A stretch of 64,000 nucleotides of DNA from Clostridiaceae bacterium (GCA_910575435.1 CAJTGI010000012.1:55218-119217), one strand, 5' to 3'. Shown: positions 1-9,197, numbered from the stretch's first letter. A program made the numbers and translations. The notes: generated by a model not told the origin, from the sequence alone.

Positions 1-2
1 TG

Positions 3-482
3 TTGGAGATTGGCACGGCTGTAGGGTTCTCCGGGATGCTATTGTGCCATCATGCCGGAGAGAACGCCCGGCTGGATACCATTGAGAAGGTTCCCCAGAG
101 AATCCAGGCGGCCAGGGAGAATTTTGCCAGATATGGACTGGATCGGCAGATTGTTTTGTGGGAGGGGGATGCTGGGGAGGTTCTGGAGGAGATGGTGGCC
201 CAGGGCAGGAACTATGATTTTATTTTCATGGATGCGGCCAAGGGGCAGTATCTTCATTTTCTGCCCTCCATCTTGGCTTTGATGAAGCCGGGTGGGATGC
301 TGGTGACGGACAATGTACTCCAGGGAGGGGACGTCCTCCAGTCCCGTTATGCCATCACCAAGAGAGACCGCACGATTCACAAGAGGATGCGGGAATATCT
401 CTATGTGCTCACTCATTCTGAGGACTTAAATACGGTAATCCTTCCCGTGGGGGACGGGGTGACGCTGACCACGGTCTGCTAA
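3..482 (+). CDS. SAM-dependent O-methyltransferase, 5' end outside window (TrmR/YrrM-like)
   Basis: This is the C-terminal 159 residues of a class I SAM-dependent methyltransferase of the O-methyltransferase family 3 type. The first visible residues (EIGTAVGFSG) are the glycine-rich SAM-binding motif I, so about 50-60 N-terminal residues lie to the left. The acidic end of strand 2 (LDTIEK), the metal/catalytic region FIFMDAAKGQY and the GGMLVTDNVLQGG motif that follows are all present, as is the usual C-terminal strand PVGDGVTLTTV. Clostridial members of this shape include TrmR, which methylates 5-hydroxyuridine at the tRNA wobble position, but catechol-type methyltransferases look similar, so the substrate is inferred. 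The TTG at the left edge is an internal Leu codon, not the start. Confidence 0.85.
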   Translation: MEIGTAVGFSGMLLCHHAGENARLDTIEKVPQRIQAARENFARYGLDRQIVLWEGDAGEVLEEMVAQGRNYDFIFMDAAKGQYLHFLPSILALMKPGGMLVTDNVLQGGDVLQSRYAITKRDRTIHKRMREYLYVLTHSEDLNTVILPVGDGVTLTTVC

Positions 483-499
483 AGCGGCGTTCTTGGCGG

Positions 500-1405
500 T
501 CAGTGCATGAATTGCTTCTGGTACTCCGAGGGAGTGCTGCCGGTGAGTTTCTTGAATACCCGGGAAAAATAAAATTCGTTGGAAAACCCTGTATTTTCAG
601 CGATTTGCTTATGCGTATATAAATTTGACTGCAGAAGTTTTTGTGCTTCGCTGATGCGGTAATCATTCAGCCATTGGAAGATTGTCTTTCCGATGGCTTT
701 TTTGAATGTCTTATTCATGTAGTCGAAGTTCTTATAAAAGTGATGCTCCAGTCTCTCCCCTGTTATTTTCTCGGGATAGTATATTTTCAGATAGGCGATG
801 ATTTCCAGGGAGAGGGTGCGGCTGGCCTGTTCGTTCTTCCCAAGGGTGCGGTCGGTGAGATGCTGGTGCATCATAATGAAGAGAGACAGTAATTGGCAGC
901 TGGCGGTTTGCTCATGAAACTCTATGGGGTTGTGGAAGGACAGGAGGATGTTTTTGGCGTAATGCTGTAGCCGGGTGCAGGAGTGTTCTGGCAAGTGGAA
1001 ATATTTTGGCAGTAGGATGGGGGAACTGTCGGGGGAGGCATCCCTTGCGGGGACAGCACATTGGGTTCTCTGCCGGAATAGAATTTGCCCATATTCTTCC
1101 AGAGAATATGAAGCCTCCTGGATATCCGGGAGAGTAAAGTGGATGTAGTAATAAAAGCAGCGAGAGCCCTCTCTGCCAAAGTGACAGCGGGATGGGTCCA
1201 GCAGTATAAAGTCTCCGGGACGCAAGGTGTATTCCATCTCCTCCTCTGTCAGGTACATGACGCCATCCAGGATGATATACAGAATGTATTCCGTGGGGGT
1301 GCGGCGAAAATGCACGTAAGGAAGGTCGATGGTGACGCTGTTGGCGAGAGAGATGGAGGGAAGCTGATTTGGTGGAAGGGAAAAAAATAGATCTGTATGA
1401 ATCAT
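500..1405 (-). CDS. AraC-family transcriptional regulator with N-terminal cupin
   Basis: A 301-residue regulator. The N-terminal half is a cupin-like sensor (ILDGVMYLTEEEMEYTLRPG, then FILLDPSRCHFG), as in sugar-sensing AraC/XylS proteins. The last about 100 residues are a double helix-turn-helix: LKIYYPEKITGERLEHHFYK, then the signature NDYRISEAQKLLQ and GFSNEFYFSRVFKKLTGSTP. An upstream in-frame ATG at 1426 exists, but the AAAGGAG six bases before the ATG at 1405 makes the latter the likely start. It is divergent from a secreted GH30 glycosidase gene starting at 1774, so control of that gene by a polysaccharide-derived signal is a natural inference, not shown by the sequence. Its 3' end faces the methyltransferase gene, 17 bases away. 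Confidence 0.88.
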   Translation of the reverse strand: MIHTDLFFSLPPNQLPSISLANSVTIDLPYVHFRRTPTEYILYIILDGVMYLTEEEMEYTLRPGDFILLDPSRCHFGREGSRCFYYYIHFTLPDIQEASYSLEEYGQILFRQRTQCAVPARDASPDSSPILLPKYFHLPEHSCTRLQHYAKNILLSFHNPIEFHEQTASCQLLSLFIMMHQHLTDRTLGKNEQASRTLSLEIIAYLKIYYPEKITGERLEHHFYKNFDYMNKTFKKAIGKTIFQWLNDYRISEAQKLLQSNLYTHKQIAENTGFSNEFYFSRVFKKLTGSTPSEYQKQFMH

Positions 1406-1773
1406 AGATGCTCCTTTCGTTTTCATGAGGATGGACCGGGTGGTGTCTGGAAAATCCAGGTTCCTAAGAAAGCACTGGGTAAAAGATAATGTATAAATCT
1501 TTTGGGGTTATAGTTACCGTATAGTATATAGGAAAAAGGAAGAATACACAAGAGTTGATGGCCTATTTGCATCTGTTGGGGGATAAAAGGAGATGTCGCT
1601 AAAATATAAAGATAATTGGTTTCTTTGCATGGTGGGGAATCTGTGGGAGGAGTATGATATTCATAGTAGCTTGGAGACAGGAATGGAAGGGACAACTTGT
1701 GCTTGGGTGCTGTTTCCAGTATTAGCGCAAAATAGTCCTACAAATGAAGGCAGTGCAGAAAGGAAGATGCGTG
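1406..1773. other. divergent intergenic region between araC-type gene and GH30 gene
   Basis: This 368-base gap must hold the promoters of both divergent genes. An AT-rich stretch with TATAGTATATAGG near 1519-1531 could supply a -10 element, but I see no confident -35 partner. A short open frame at 1593-1889 has only a loose ribosome binding site and overlaps the GH30 signal-peptide region out of frame; I regard it as noncoding. No terminator hairpin was seen. Confidence 0.4.
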
Positions 1774-3864
1774 ATGGGAAAGAGAAGATGGAAGTGCTGG
1801 CTGGCATTTATGCTGGCGGCTGCAATGCTGGTGGCAGGTGCAGAAAGTATGCCTCAGAAGAGGGCGCTGGCAGAGGAGAGCGTGAATGAAAAGACCATTC
1901 ACACGAGAAGAAACGTCCGCAGAAGCGGACTTGCTGCAAAGCAGCATTCTTCTATTATTTGCGCTGCTCCTGAGAGTCGCAGCATGAATGCGAATGTGGT
2001 GAAAATAGATGCCAGCAATTTGTATGGCAGTAATGGCGGAGTTTTCCAGGGCTGGGGAACCAGCCTCTGCTGGTTTGGAAACAGGATTGGAGCGTCGGAA
2101 AAGACCTCCAATGAGGCGGCAAAGTTTTTGTGCAATCAGGAGGAGGGGCTGGGACTGAATATTATCCGCTTTAACATTGGCGGCGGGGATGATCCCTCCC
2201 ACGACCATATCACCAGGACGGATTCCAAAATGCCGGGATACTGGGGCAGTTACGATGCCGCAACAGGTACCTTTACCTATGATTACGCCAAGGACGAAAG
2301 GCAGAGAAATGTATTGCAGAAGATGCTGATAGAAAATAAGGACTTGATTCTGGAGGCGTTTTCCAACTCTCCGCCGTATTTTATGACGGAATCGGGGTGT
2401 ACCTCTGGAAGTGAGAGTGGAGGCGATAATCTCAAGGCGGATCAATACGATGCCTTTGCGGATTATCTTGCCAAGGTGGTGAAATACTACAGAGATAGTT
2501 ATGGAGTGAATTTTACCAGCATCGAGCCTATGAATGAAAATGGCTGGTCCATTGAAAGAAATGGGCAAAAACAGGAGGGATGCAGTTTTGCCTATGGAGA
2601 GTCTCAATCTAAAATGATTCTTGCCATGCAGAAGGCGATGGAGAACAATGGGCTGCAGGATTTGATTTTGGCGGGCTGTGACCAGAGTAGTGCTTCGGAG
2701 ACGAACAGTTGCCTGGACAATCTATCCCAGGATGCCCTGAATGCCCTGGAGAGAATAGACACCCATACCTACTCTGTTGCCGGGAAGGCAAAGCTAAGCG
2801 AGAAGGCAAAGGGGCTGTCAAAGAATCTCTGGATGAGCGAGTCAGATGGCAATGATAAGGCTGGAACCAGCGCTGGAGAGATGACCGCTGGGCTGGGACT
2901 GGCTGCGAGGATTGGCGGGGATATGAACAAACTGCAGCCATCTGCATGGATACTTTGGCAGGCCATCGGCAGTTATTGTGGCAAGGAGCCTTTTGATGGG
3001 AACAGCGATCCGGCTTCCCTGAACCAGTCTGAATTGGATCGGAATGGATTCTGGGGCTTGTCCTATGCGGATATGGACAAGGAAGAAGTGGTGCTGACGA
3101 AGAAATATTATGCCATGGGGCAGTATACCAGATATATTCGCCAGGGTGACAGCATGATTGTGGGAGATGATCAGAATACCGTTTCCTACGACAAGAATAA
3201 TAACGAGTTGAAAATTGTGGTCTATAATACCTCGAATCAGGCGAAATCCATGAATTATGACCTGACGGGCTTTCAGTGGAAGAATCCACTGGTGAAGGTG
3301 GTTCGCACCAGCGGAGATATGAAGACTGGGGAGAACTGGAAATTGAATCAGCCGCTGTCTTGCAGCAACGATGGTTTTCAGGCTGAACTGGCACCCAATT
3401 CTGTTACCACATTTATCGTGAAGGAACCGGCGGCAGATGGCGGGGATTATCCTGCGGCGGGGCCAACACAGACTCCGGGAGGGGATGGTGGCGACAAGAC
3501 GGGTGACAAGGACAAGAATCCGATTGTGAAAATTCCGGCAAAACCTAAAAAGGTAACAAGTGTGAAGGCTGGGAAAATTACGAAAAACAAAGTGACCCTT
3601 ACCTGGAAGAAGCAGGCGAAGGTGACGGGTTACAAGGTGGCTTATTCCACCAGCAAGAAGAAGCTGGCAAAAATCAAGAATGGCAAGGTTAAGGCGGTGG
3701 CGGGAACAAAAGTATGTACTGCCACGAAGAATAAGGTCACATTGAAAAAATTGAAGAAAAAAACTACCTATTACATGAAGGTGTGCGCATACCAGACGGG
3801 GGAGGGAGGAAGTATCAGCGGGAATTACTCGGCGGTGAAGAAAGTAAAGACTAAGAAAAAATAG
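1774..3864 (+). CDS. secreted glycoside hydrolase family 30 enzyme with C-terminal fibronectin type III domain
   Basis: A 696-residue exported protein. An N-terminal signal peptide (KRRWKCWLAFMLAAAMLVAG) is followed by a GH30 (beta/alpha)8 catalytic domain, starting near residue 80 with FQGWGTSLCWFGNRIG and LNIIRFNIGGGDDPS. The two expected catalytic glutamates are visible: acid/base Glu255 in IEPMNENGW and nucleophile Glu356 in LWMSESDGN. GH30 enzymes retain configuration and include endo-beta-1,6-galactanases and glucanases; the NIGGGDDPSH loop most resembles the endo-beta-1,6-galactanase group, but exact substrate is inferred. From residue 589 a lysine-rich fibronectin III-like domain (PAKPKKVTSVKAG) ends the protein. 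The ATG at 1774 has AGGAAG seven bases upstream and is preferred over the ATG at 1744. The divergent AraC regulator is the obvious candidate controller. Confidence 0.88.
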   Translation: MGKRRWKCWLAFMLAAAMLVAGAESMPQKRALAEESVNEKTIHTRRNVRRSGLAAKQHSSIICAAPESRSMNANVVKIDASNLYGSNGGVFQGWGTSLCWFGNRIGASEKTSNEAAKFLCNQEEGLGLNIIRFNIGGGDDPSHDHITRTDSKMPGYWGSYDAATGTFTYDYAKDERQRNVLQKMLIENKDLILEAFSNSPPYFMTESGCTSGSESGGDNLKADQYDAFADYLAKVVKYYRDSYGVNFTSIEPMNENGWSIERNGQKQEGCSFAYGESQSKMILAMQKAMENNGLQDLILAGCDQSSASETNSCLDNLSQDALNALERIDTHTYSVAGKAKLSEKAKGLSKNLWMSESDGNDKAGTSAGEMTAGLGLAARIGGDMNKLQPSAWILWQAIGSYCGKEPFDGNSDPASLNQSELDRNGFWGLSYADMDKEEVVLTKKYYAMGQYTRYIRQGDSMIVGDDQNTVSYDKNNNELKIVVYNTSNQAKSMNYDLTGFQWKNPLVKVVRTSGDMKTGENWKLNQPLSCSNDGFQAELAPNSVTTFIVKEPAADGGDYPAAGPTQTPGGDGGDKTGDKDKNPIVKIPAKPKKVTSVKAGKITKNKVTLTWKKQAKVTGYKVAYSTSKKKLAKIKNGKVKAVAGTKVCTATKNKVTLKKLKKKTTYYMKVCAYQTGEGGSISGNYSAVKKVKTKKK

Positions 3865-3887
3865 TAGTACACGAAGATTTCCATTTC

Positions 3888-3916
3888 TTGACATTGGATT
3901 GCCTTCTTGATAAAAT
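3888..3916 (+). promoter_or_regulatory. promoter for ilvN (TTGACA-17-TAAAAT)
   Basis: TTGACA at 3888-3893 and TAAAAT at 3911-3916 are separated by exactly 17 bases and lie 50 bases before the ilvN start at 3966. This is a near-consensus housekeeping promoter; it also implies that translation does not begin at the upstream in-frame ATG at 3888, which would be inside the promoter. Confidence 0.8.
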
Positions 3917-3965
3917 ATTACGCAGTTTTATTGATGAAGGAAGAAGGAAAGAATGGGGGTCGATT

Positions 3966-4484
3966 ATGAAAAAGCGTGTGTTATCAATTTTGGTGGACAA
4001 TACATCGGGCGTGCTGGGCAGAATTTCCGGGCTATTTAGCCGCAGGGGATACAATATTGACAGCCTCACGGTGGGGGAGACGCAAAATTCCTCATTTTCC
4101 CGGATGACGGTGGTCGTGCGGGGGGATGACCAGGTATTAGATCAGATTGAAAAGCAGGTGGCGAAATTGGAGGACGTGCGCAGCGTGAAAGTGCTACAGC
4201 ATGGACAGCGGGTTTGCCGGGAACTGATCCTGGTGACGGTGGCAGCCACTGCCCAAGAAAGGCCCGCCATTGTGGCCATTGCGGATATTTTCCGGGCGAA
4301 GATCGTGGACGTGGGGGTGAATACCCTGATGATTGAGCTGACGGGCAATCAGAATAAGCTGGACGCTTTTATCAAATTGATGGATGGCTATGAGATCAAG
4401 GAGATGGTTCGCACCGGGGTGACGGGGCTCAGCCGAGGGGCTCAGGACATGTTCGAGGAGTTTGATGACGATTTGGATAATTGA
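3966..4484 (+). CDS. ilvN: acetolactate synthase small (regulatory) subunit
   Basis: A 172-residue protein that binds and activates the catalytic subunit IlvB in the first common step of valine, leucine and isoleucine synthesis, and normally confers valine feedback inhibition. The N-terminal ACT domain is clear (RVLSILVDNTSGVLGRISGL, then RRGYNIDSLTVGETQ), with the glycine-rich effector loop NTSGVLGRI, and a second ACT-like half follows (RELILVTVAA, IVDVGVNTLMIELTG). The start at ATG 3966 is fixed by the promoter overlapping the longer frame and by a G-rich ribosome binding site. No ilvB gene is adjacent, which is unusual since ilvB-ilvN are commonly paired; the next gene is a GntR-type regulator, and ilvC lies about 5 kb downstream. 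Confidence 0.95.
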   Translation: MKKRVLSILVDNTSGVLGRISGLFSRRGYNIDSLTVGETQNSSFSRMTVVVRGDDQVLDQIEKQVAKLEDVRSVKVLQHGQRVCRELILVTVAATAQERPAIVAIADIFRAKIVDVGVNTLMIELTGNQNKLDAFIKLMDGYEIKEMVRTGVTGLSRGAQDMFEEFDDDLDN

Positions 4485-4485
4485 T

Positions 4486-4549
4486 GTTATGATTCACGCC
4501 GTAAGGAAGAGGGGCTATCGCATGAGGGACGAATGGCTGTGAATAGTAA
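4486..4549. repeat. REP-like palindromic intergenic element
   Basis: Between ilvN and the GntR gene, GTTATGATTCACGCC (4486-4500) is an imperfect inverted copy of GGCTGTGAATAGTAA (4535-4549). The second arm recurs nearly verbatim in at least three other intergenic positions of this window (19072, 24863, 27148), so this is a dispersed palindromic repeat rather than a private operator. Confidence 0.55.
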
Positions 4550-4569
4550 TGCATGCAGGGGGAGTGGTC

Positions 4570-5280
4570 ATGGAAGAGAAGAGCAATTTGTCCCAGAGAA
4601 CGGCAGAAATCATCAGGCGGCAGATTCACGACGAGCATAAATATCAATATGGGCAGAAATTGCCCAATGAAAATGAATTGTCGGAGGAACTGGGCGTGAG
4701 CAGGACCACCCTGCGGGAGTCCATACGGATACTGGTGTCGGAGGGGATTTTGGTGGTGCAGCGGGGAAAGGGCACTTTTGTGGCTGACAAGCTGGAATGG
4801 ATGGCGGGAGAGCGATTGTCTATTCACGAATTTTCTGATACGAAAGTGACCCTGCGGGATCTCTATGAGACTAGGATGATTTTTGAACCGGAGGCGGCGG
4901 CTCTGGCCTGCCGCCGGGCCAGCGACGAGGAGGTTGCCCATATTTTGGAACTGGGGGAGGCGTGCCAGGATTTTTTGCTGCGTAATCCTGCCGGCAGGGA
5001 AAGGATTAACTCGGAAATTGCCTTTCACAGTGCCATTATCGAGGCATCTCACAATGTCTTCCTGGGGCAGTTCATGCCCATGCTCACCCAGACCATTGAG
5101 CAGACTTTTGCCTTGGATTACAATCTGGACGTGATTGCGGAGGATGCCTACAAGGATCATATTATGATTATGAATTTTTTGGAGAAGCGGGATGCCCAGG
5201 CACTAAAAAGCGCGGTGACGATTCATCTGCACCATGCATTCTGGACGGAGGAATTGCAGTGGCAGGAAGAGAAAGAGTAG
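4570..5280 (+). CDS. GntR-family (FadR subfamily) transcriptional regulator
   Basis: A 236-residue regulator. Residues 1-70 are a winged helix-turn-helix of the GntR type (LSQRTAEIIRRQI, KLPNENELSEELGVSRTTLR, VQRGKGTFVA). The rest is an all-helical FCD effector domain with metal-site style acidic/histidine residues (RMIFEPEAAALACR, FHSAIIEASHN, DHIMIMNFLEKRD, HLHHAF). FCD regulators usually sense carboxylic or sugar acids. It follows ilvN by 85 bases with no promoter I can identify between them, suggesting co-transcription. Tandem sites of the FadR-type form TTGTnnnACAA occur at the ilvC promoter (9344-9376), making it a candidate regulator of branched-chain amino acid synthesis; this link is inference. 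The ATG at 4570 has AGGGGGAG five bases upstream and is chosen over the ATG at 4549, which lies in the repeat. Confidence 0.88.
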   Translation: MEEKSNLSQRTAEIIRRQIHDEHKYQYGQKLPNENELSEELGVSRTTLRESIRILVSEGILVVQRGKGTFVADKLEWMAGERLSIHEFSDTKVTLRDLYETRMIFEPEAAALACRRASDEEVAHILELGEACQDFLLRNPAGRERINSEIAFHSAIIEASHNVFLGQFMPMLTQTIEQTFALDYNLDVIAEDAYKDHIMIMNFLEKRDAQALKSAVTIHLHHAFWTEELQWQEEKE

Positions 5281-5315
5281 TGGGTATTGGGAAAATTAAA
5301 TCATTGGAATGTCAG

Positions 5316-5352
5316 AGTGCCATCTGCGAGAGATCTTGCAGATGGTACTTTT
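5316..5352 (+). terminator. rho-independent terminator after GntR gene
   Basis: Twelve-base stem AGTGCCATCTGC / GCAGATGGTACT (one G-U pair) with a ten-base loop, followed by TTT and AT-rich sequence. It begins 36 bases after the GntR stop and ends the ilvN-gntR unit. Confidence 0.8.
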
Positions 5353-5637
5353 AAGTATATAGCAAATCATGCAAAAGGAATAAATTGTCTTAAATCTTAA
5401 GAAATCTTAATAATCTTTTTGGTATTTCATAGTAAATATATGGTATAATATGGTAAAACTTGAGAAAGGAGCAGCCGTACAAAAGAAAAGCCTCATAAAA
5501 TCCTTCTAAAGATAAAATAGGAACATATGAAACATCGTGACAGATTTGTATTTTCCTACAAGAGAGCATTTGAGATATCTCGTCTGACGTATGGATGCGT
5601 TACGAGTAATTTGCAATGAGTGAGAAGGAGGAAATTC
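5353..5637 (+). promoter_or_regulatory. AT-rich upstream region of the subtilase gene
   Basis: The segment is AT-rich and includes TATAAT at 5444-5449. The only -35-like hexamer I can match is TTGGTA at 5419-5424 with a 19-base spacer, so the promoter is tentative. A leader of about 180 bases would follow. No gene is visible here. Confidence 0.3.
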
Positions 5638-7890
5638 ATGAAGAGCACAAAATGGATTACGGCATTATGCTGTGGGGCTTCTGTCATATCTTCTCTCGTT
5701 CTGGGATCAGGTTCCCATGCCGCAGAGAAAGCAGAAAGCGTGAAAGAGTATATTGTCCAAGCAGAAAACGACAGTATATTGGAAAAAGTCACTAGGTCTT
5801 TTGAGGATGAAATTGTAGCAGATCAGCAGGAAGGGACTTTATTGGAAGACAATCATATCCTGCTGATGGATTTGACAGTGGAACAGGCACATGATCTTGA
5901 CCAGGAGAGGGATGTATCTGTAGAGCGCAATATCATTCTCAGAGGCGAGGGCATGGAAGGGCCGGACAGGAAAGATGTAGAATGCCTGGCGAAAGTACAG
6001 TGGAACAAAACAGCAGTGGGAGCAGACAATGTGAAGAGGTCTGCTGGAAAGAAAAACGTTAATGTAGCCATTCTTGATTCTGGAGTAGATATCTTAAGCG
6101 ATGTGTCGTTTGGCAATCAGATCAGCCTGATACCCGAAGAAAATACAGATGACAGGACTGGGCATGGCACTATGATTTCTAATTTGATAGCCAGTAACCG
6201 AAATGGCTTCTGCGAGACTGGAATCATTCCAGGGAACACATCTGTGAGCCTGCACAATGTGCGTATCCTGGACGAGGAGAACCAGACACCCTTGAGTCGG
6301 GTGATTGAGGGAATCCAGTGGTGCATTGACAATCAGATGGATGTAGTGAATATGAGTTTCGGAACTGAAACCAATTCAGAGATACTCCATGATGCCATCA
6401 AAAAAGCAGAAGAGGCGGGAATAGTCATGGTGGCATCTGTAGGAAATGGCGGTGAAAGAGGGGATGGCATTATAGAATATCCCGCAGGGTATAATGAAGT
6501 CATAGGAGTAGGTTCGGTCAATGAGAAAATGGAACGGAGCGCATTCAGCAACACCGGAGCATCGGTAGAACTGGTGGCGCCTGGGGAAAATATCCCCATT
6601 ACTTCCTATTGGGGACTGCAGGGATCTGGCAGCGGAACCAGTTATGCGGCAGCCCATGTCACCGCCGTCGCCGCCCTGCTCTGGTCGGAAAATCTGGACA
6701 GGAACGCCCAGGAGATTCGCAACCTGATGGACAAGAATGCAATTGCCTTGGGAGACAGGAATGAATATGGCCATGGGCTAGTCAATTATGAATATGCTAG
6801 CAGACATGGGGAATTGGCAGATGCGGGAGAAGGAACAGAACTCTCGGAAGAGAATGAGGGAATCCGGGAAAAGGAAGAAGGCGTGTCAAAGGGGATGCAA
6901 CACATAGGGGATGCAGTCCAGGAGTATGACATTCCCGTTTCATTGAAGGCAAGCTGGAACAGCGAAGGGCATACGAATTTGATCTCCTCCCTGGCAGACG
7001 GGCTAATGAACACGGCAAATATCAATGCAATCAAGGCAGCCGCAACATATGTGGATACATCTAATACGCTAAATGAATACGATGTTCTCCATGCCAGAAA
7101 AGATACCAATTATATCAGTGCTGCAAAGCGTCTGTACCATGCCGCATTGGACTGGAATGGCGGATCAGATTACGGCGTACTATATGAAGAAGCAGAACGC
7201 TATACCAGTGCAGATGAAAGCGAAGGCTTGATATACAAGAACGTCCAGGAGTTAAAAATTGCCATGCGGAAGGCGGTCTACTATGACTTCCGGGATACAT
7301 CCAAGACTGGCATTACAGCAAACCGGGGACGCCTACAGTTACTGGGGCTGGCCATTCACGTGGCGGGAGATGCCTATGCTCACAAGACCATGTGCGACAG
7401 CAGTCAGGAGGGAATTGACGAAATCAACAATATTTACACAGCAATAAATATGCTATCTAACAATATCATTAAAGAATCCTTGCATTCTGGGAATATGAAA
7501 ACCATTATAGATGCTGTAAAATCGGAAAATGGATTGACCACCTCTGACATGGGCAGTGCAACGTATTTTAAACAAGATAAAGATCACAAATGGGTTTGTA
7601 ACAAATATTACACAGATTCCATCAATTACATGGGAAAAAGGTATTCTGTTGCCACCAAAGTGGCAACCAGTTATCTGCTGAAATACTACTCCAGTGGTAA
7701 ATATTTCAGCCCACTTATCTTTTGCCCCTATGAAATCAAGGCAGGTAGCGACTTTAGAAATAATTATAAATATAAATTGAGACATTTTAGAGCATATTTG
7801 ACAGATGCCGGATTCAGCCCGCTGTCATTTACCAATGGGAAGAATTCCTATAGCGTCAGCGATATCTATGCCCTGTCATTTGACAAATAA
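5638..7890 (+). CDS. secreted S8 (subtilisin-like) serine protease with a C-terminal HxxGDxxAH domain
   Basis: A 750-residue exported protein. A signal peptide (MKSTKWITALCCGASVISSL) is followed by a propeptide-like region and a subtilase domain. All catalytic residues are present: Asp147 (AILDSGVD), His176 (GHGTM), oxyanion Asn270 (ASVGNGG) and Ser335 (GSGTSYAAAH). After about residue 390 and an acidic linker comes a roughly 330-residue helical domain not typical of subtilases, containing YHAALDW and LGLAIHVAGDAYAHK (His574, Asp578, His582). This H-x-x-G-D-x-x-A-H arrangement resembles the metal-binding helices of zinc-dependent phospholipase C-like proteins; that assignment is tentative. 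The ATG at 5638 has AAGGAGG upstream. An LRR protein gene follows 158 bases later. Confidence 0.87.
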   Translation: MKSTKWITALCCGASVISSLVLGSGSHAAEKAESVKEYIVQAENDSILEKVTRSFEDEIVADQQEGTLLEDNHILLMDLTVEQAHDLDQERDVSVERNIILRGEGMEGPDRKDVECLAKVQWNKTAVGADNVKRSAGKKNVNVAILDSGVDILSDVSFGNQISLIPEENTDDRTGHGTMISNLIASNRNGFCETGIIPGNTSVSLHNVRILDEENQTPLSRVIEGIQWCIDNQMDVVNMSFGTETNSEILHDAIKKAEEAGIVMVASVGNGGERGDGIIEYPAGYNEVIGVGSVNEKMERSAFSNTGASVELVAPGENIPITSYWGLQGSGSGTSYAAAHVTAVAALLWSENLDRNAQEIRNLMDKNAIALGDRNEYGHGLVNYEYASRHGELADAGEGTELSEENEGIREKEEGVSKGMQHIGDAVQEYDIPVSLKASWNSEGHTNLISSLADGLMNTANINAIKAAATYVDTSNTLNEYDVLHARKDTNYISAAKRLYHAALDWNGGSDYGVLYEEAERYTSADESEGLIYKNVQELKIAMRKAVYYDFRDTSKTGITANRGRLQLLGLAIHVAGDAYAHKTMCDSSQEGIDEINNIYTAINMLSNNIIKESLHSGNMKTIIDAVKSENGLTTSDMGSATYFKQDKDHKWVCNKYYTDSINYMGKRYSVATKVATSYLLKYYSSGKYFSPLIFCPYEIKAGSDFRNNYKYKLRHFRAYLTDAGFSPLSFTNGKNSYSVSDIYALSFDK

Positions 7891-8048
7891 CTGCATACAA
7901 ACACTCATCTGCCAAAACGAAGCGGATACATACATTGGGAACTGCGAGAAATATTTCTGGCGGTTCTCAATAAAAAATAGGAAATTCCTTACTGACCATA
8001 AAGAATCTTAACCATAAATAAATCAAAACAGAAAAGGACGTGAATTCT

Positions 8049-9197
8049 ATGAAGGAAAAAAGATTTATGATACTACTGGGTATCCTCGCTCTCTGCACCA
8101 TCTGTCTGTGGGGCATGGGAGAGATGAAATCGAAGAGCCAAGCAAAGGTAAAGGCAAGAACAGAGACGGAGTGCCTTTATGAAAAAGCCTTGCGTGCACA
8201 TTTTAAAGGCTGGGGGCATTTGGGAAAATCAGGCCACTGCTATTACGCTTACGCCAAGCATTCCTATTCAAACCGCAAAAATGAAATTATGATTGTAGGC
8301 CTCCAGGACACGGTGAAAGAAATCAAAATTCCTGAAAAAATCAAGGGAAAAAAGGTAACCGTCATTTATTTGCTTAGCCTGGGAGAGATAACGAATGGCA
8401 CTACACTAGAAAAACTTTTGAATACAAAGCCTGCGGAATCGAAAACCCAGAGCATCACGATTCCCAGATATGTGGAGGAAATATCATTGGATTCCTTTCA
8501 GCAGGAAGAGTTCTTGGTAAACCTCAAGAAATTTCGAGTTTCACCTAAGAATAAACATTTCAAGTCGAAAGCGGGGGTGCTTTTCACCAAGAATGGAAAA
8601 ACGCTTTTAAAATACCCAAATAAAAGAAAAGTGTCAAAATATCGAATTCCTGATGGCGTGAAGGAATTATCCACACAAAGTTTTGAACGTGCAAGAGTCG
8701 AACGCATCACTATGCCAAATACAGTAAAGAGAATAAACTATTGGGCTTTTTCTGATGCACATGTCAAAAAAATTTCTTTGTCTAAAAATTTAAATTTTAT
8801 TGGATGGGCTGCATTTTCAAGGAGCGACCTTAGGGAGATTACCATTCCTGGGACGGTAAAGACCATTCCAAAATCATGCTTTAGCTCGTGCAATAAACTA
8901 AAAAAAGTGACCTTTGAAGATGGCGTGAAAAAAGTTAGCGATGGGGCATTTGTACAATCTTACGGATTGAGGAAATTGATTATTCCTGCCAGCGTAAAGA
9001 AAATTGAGGATCTTTTTTTCATTGACCCAATTGACAATGAAAAGAAAGAGGAGGGAACGGAGAATGCCTTAGAAAAGGATAAAGAGGCGTGGCGCAAGGC
9101 GGGGGTCACCGTATATGCAAAGAAAGGTTCCTATGCCTATCGGAAATTTACTGGAAAATGGCTAAAAAAGCAGGGCTTCAAGGTCAAAGTGATGTAG
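8049..9197 (+). CDS. exported BspA-type leucine-rich repeat protein (LRR_5)
   Basis: A 382-residue protein with an N-terminal hydrophobic signal or anchor (RFMILLGILALCTICLWGMG) followed by irregular LRR_5 repeats recognisable by phrases such as SITIPRYVEEISLDSF, RITMPNTVKRINYWAF, ITIPGTVKTIPKSCF and LIIPASVKKIEDLFF. BspA-like repeats commonly mediate binding to host proteins or other cells; no enzyme motif is seen. The C-terminus (GVTVYAKKGSYAYRKF) is typical of the end of such proteins. AGGA at 8035-8038 lies ten bases before ATG 8049; an in-frame GTG at 8040 is an alternative. Base composition is AT-richer than the surrounding metabolic genes. It may be secreted alongside the upstream protease. 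Confidence 0.85.
   Translation: MKEKRFMILLGILALCTICLWGMGEMKSKSQAKVKARTETECLYEKALRAHFKGWGHLGKSGHCYYAYAKHSYSNRKNEIMIVGLQDTVKEIKIPEKIKGKKVTVIYLLSLGEITNGTTLEKLLNTKPAESKTQSITIPRYVEEISLDSFQQEEFLVNLKKFRVSPKNKHFKSKAGVLFTKNGKTLLKYPNKRKVSKYRIPDGVKELSTQSFERARVERITMPNTVKRINYWAFSDAHVKKISLSKNLNFIGWAAFSRSDLREITIPGTVKTIPKSCFSSCNKLKKVTFEDGVKKVSDGAFVQSYGLRKLIIPASVKKIEDLFFIDPIDNEKKEEGTENALEKDKEAWRKAGVTVYAKKGSYAYRKFTGKWLKKQGFKVKVM

Noticed and set aside
1593..1889. 98-codon open frame upstream of and overlapping the GH30 start
   Set aside because: Its second half overlaps the GH30 signal peptide in another frame, the composition is not protein-like, and the GH30 start has the better ribosome binding site.
2842..3894. 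350-codon minus-strand open frame opposite the GH30 gene
   Set aside because: A shadow frame; the plus-strand protein has signal peptide, catalytic residues and a domain structure.
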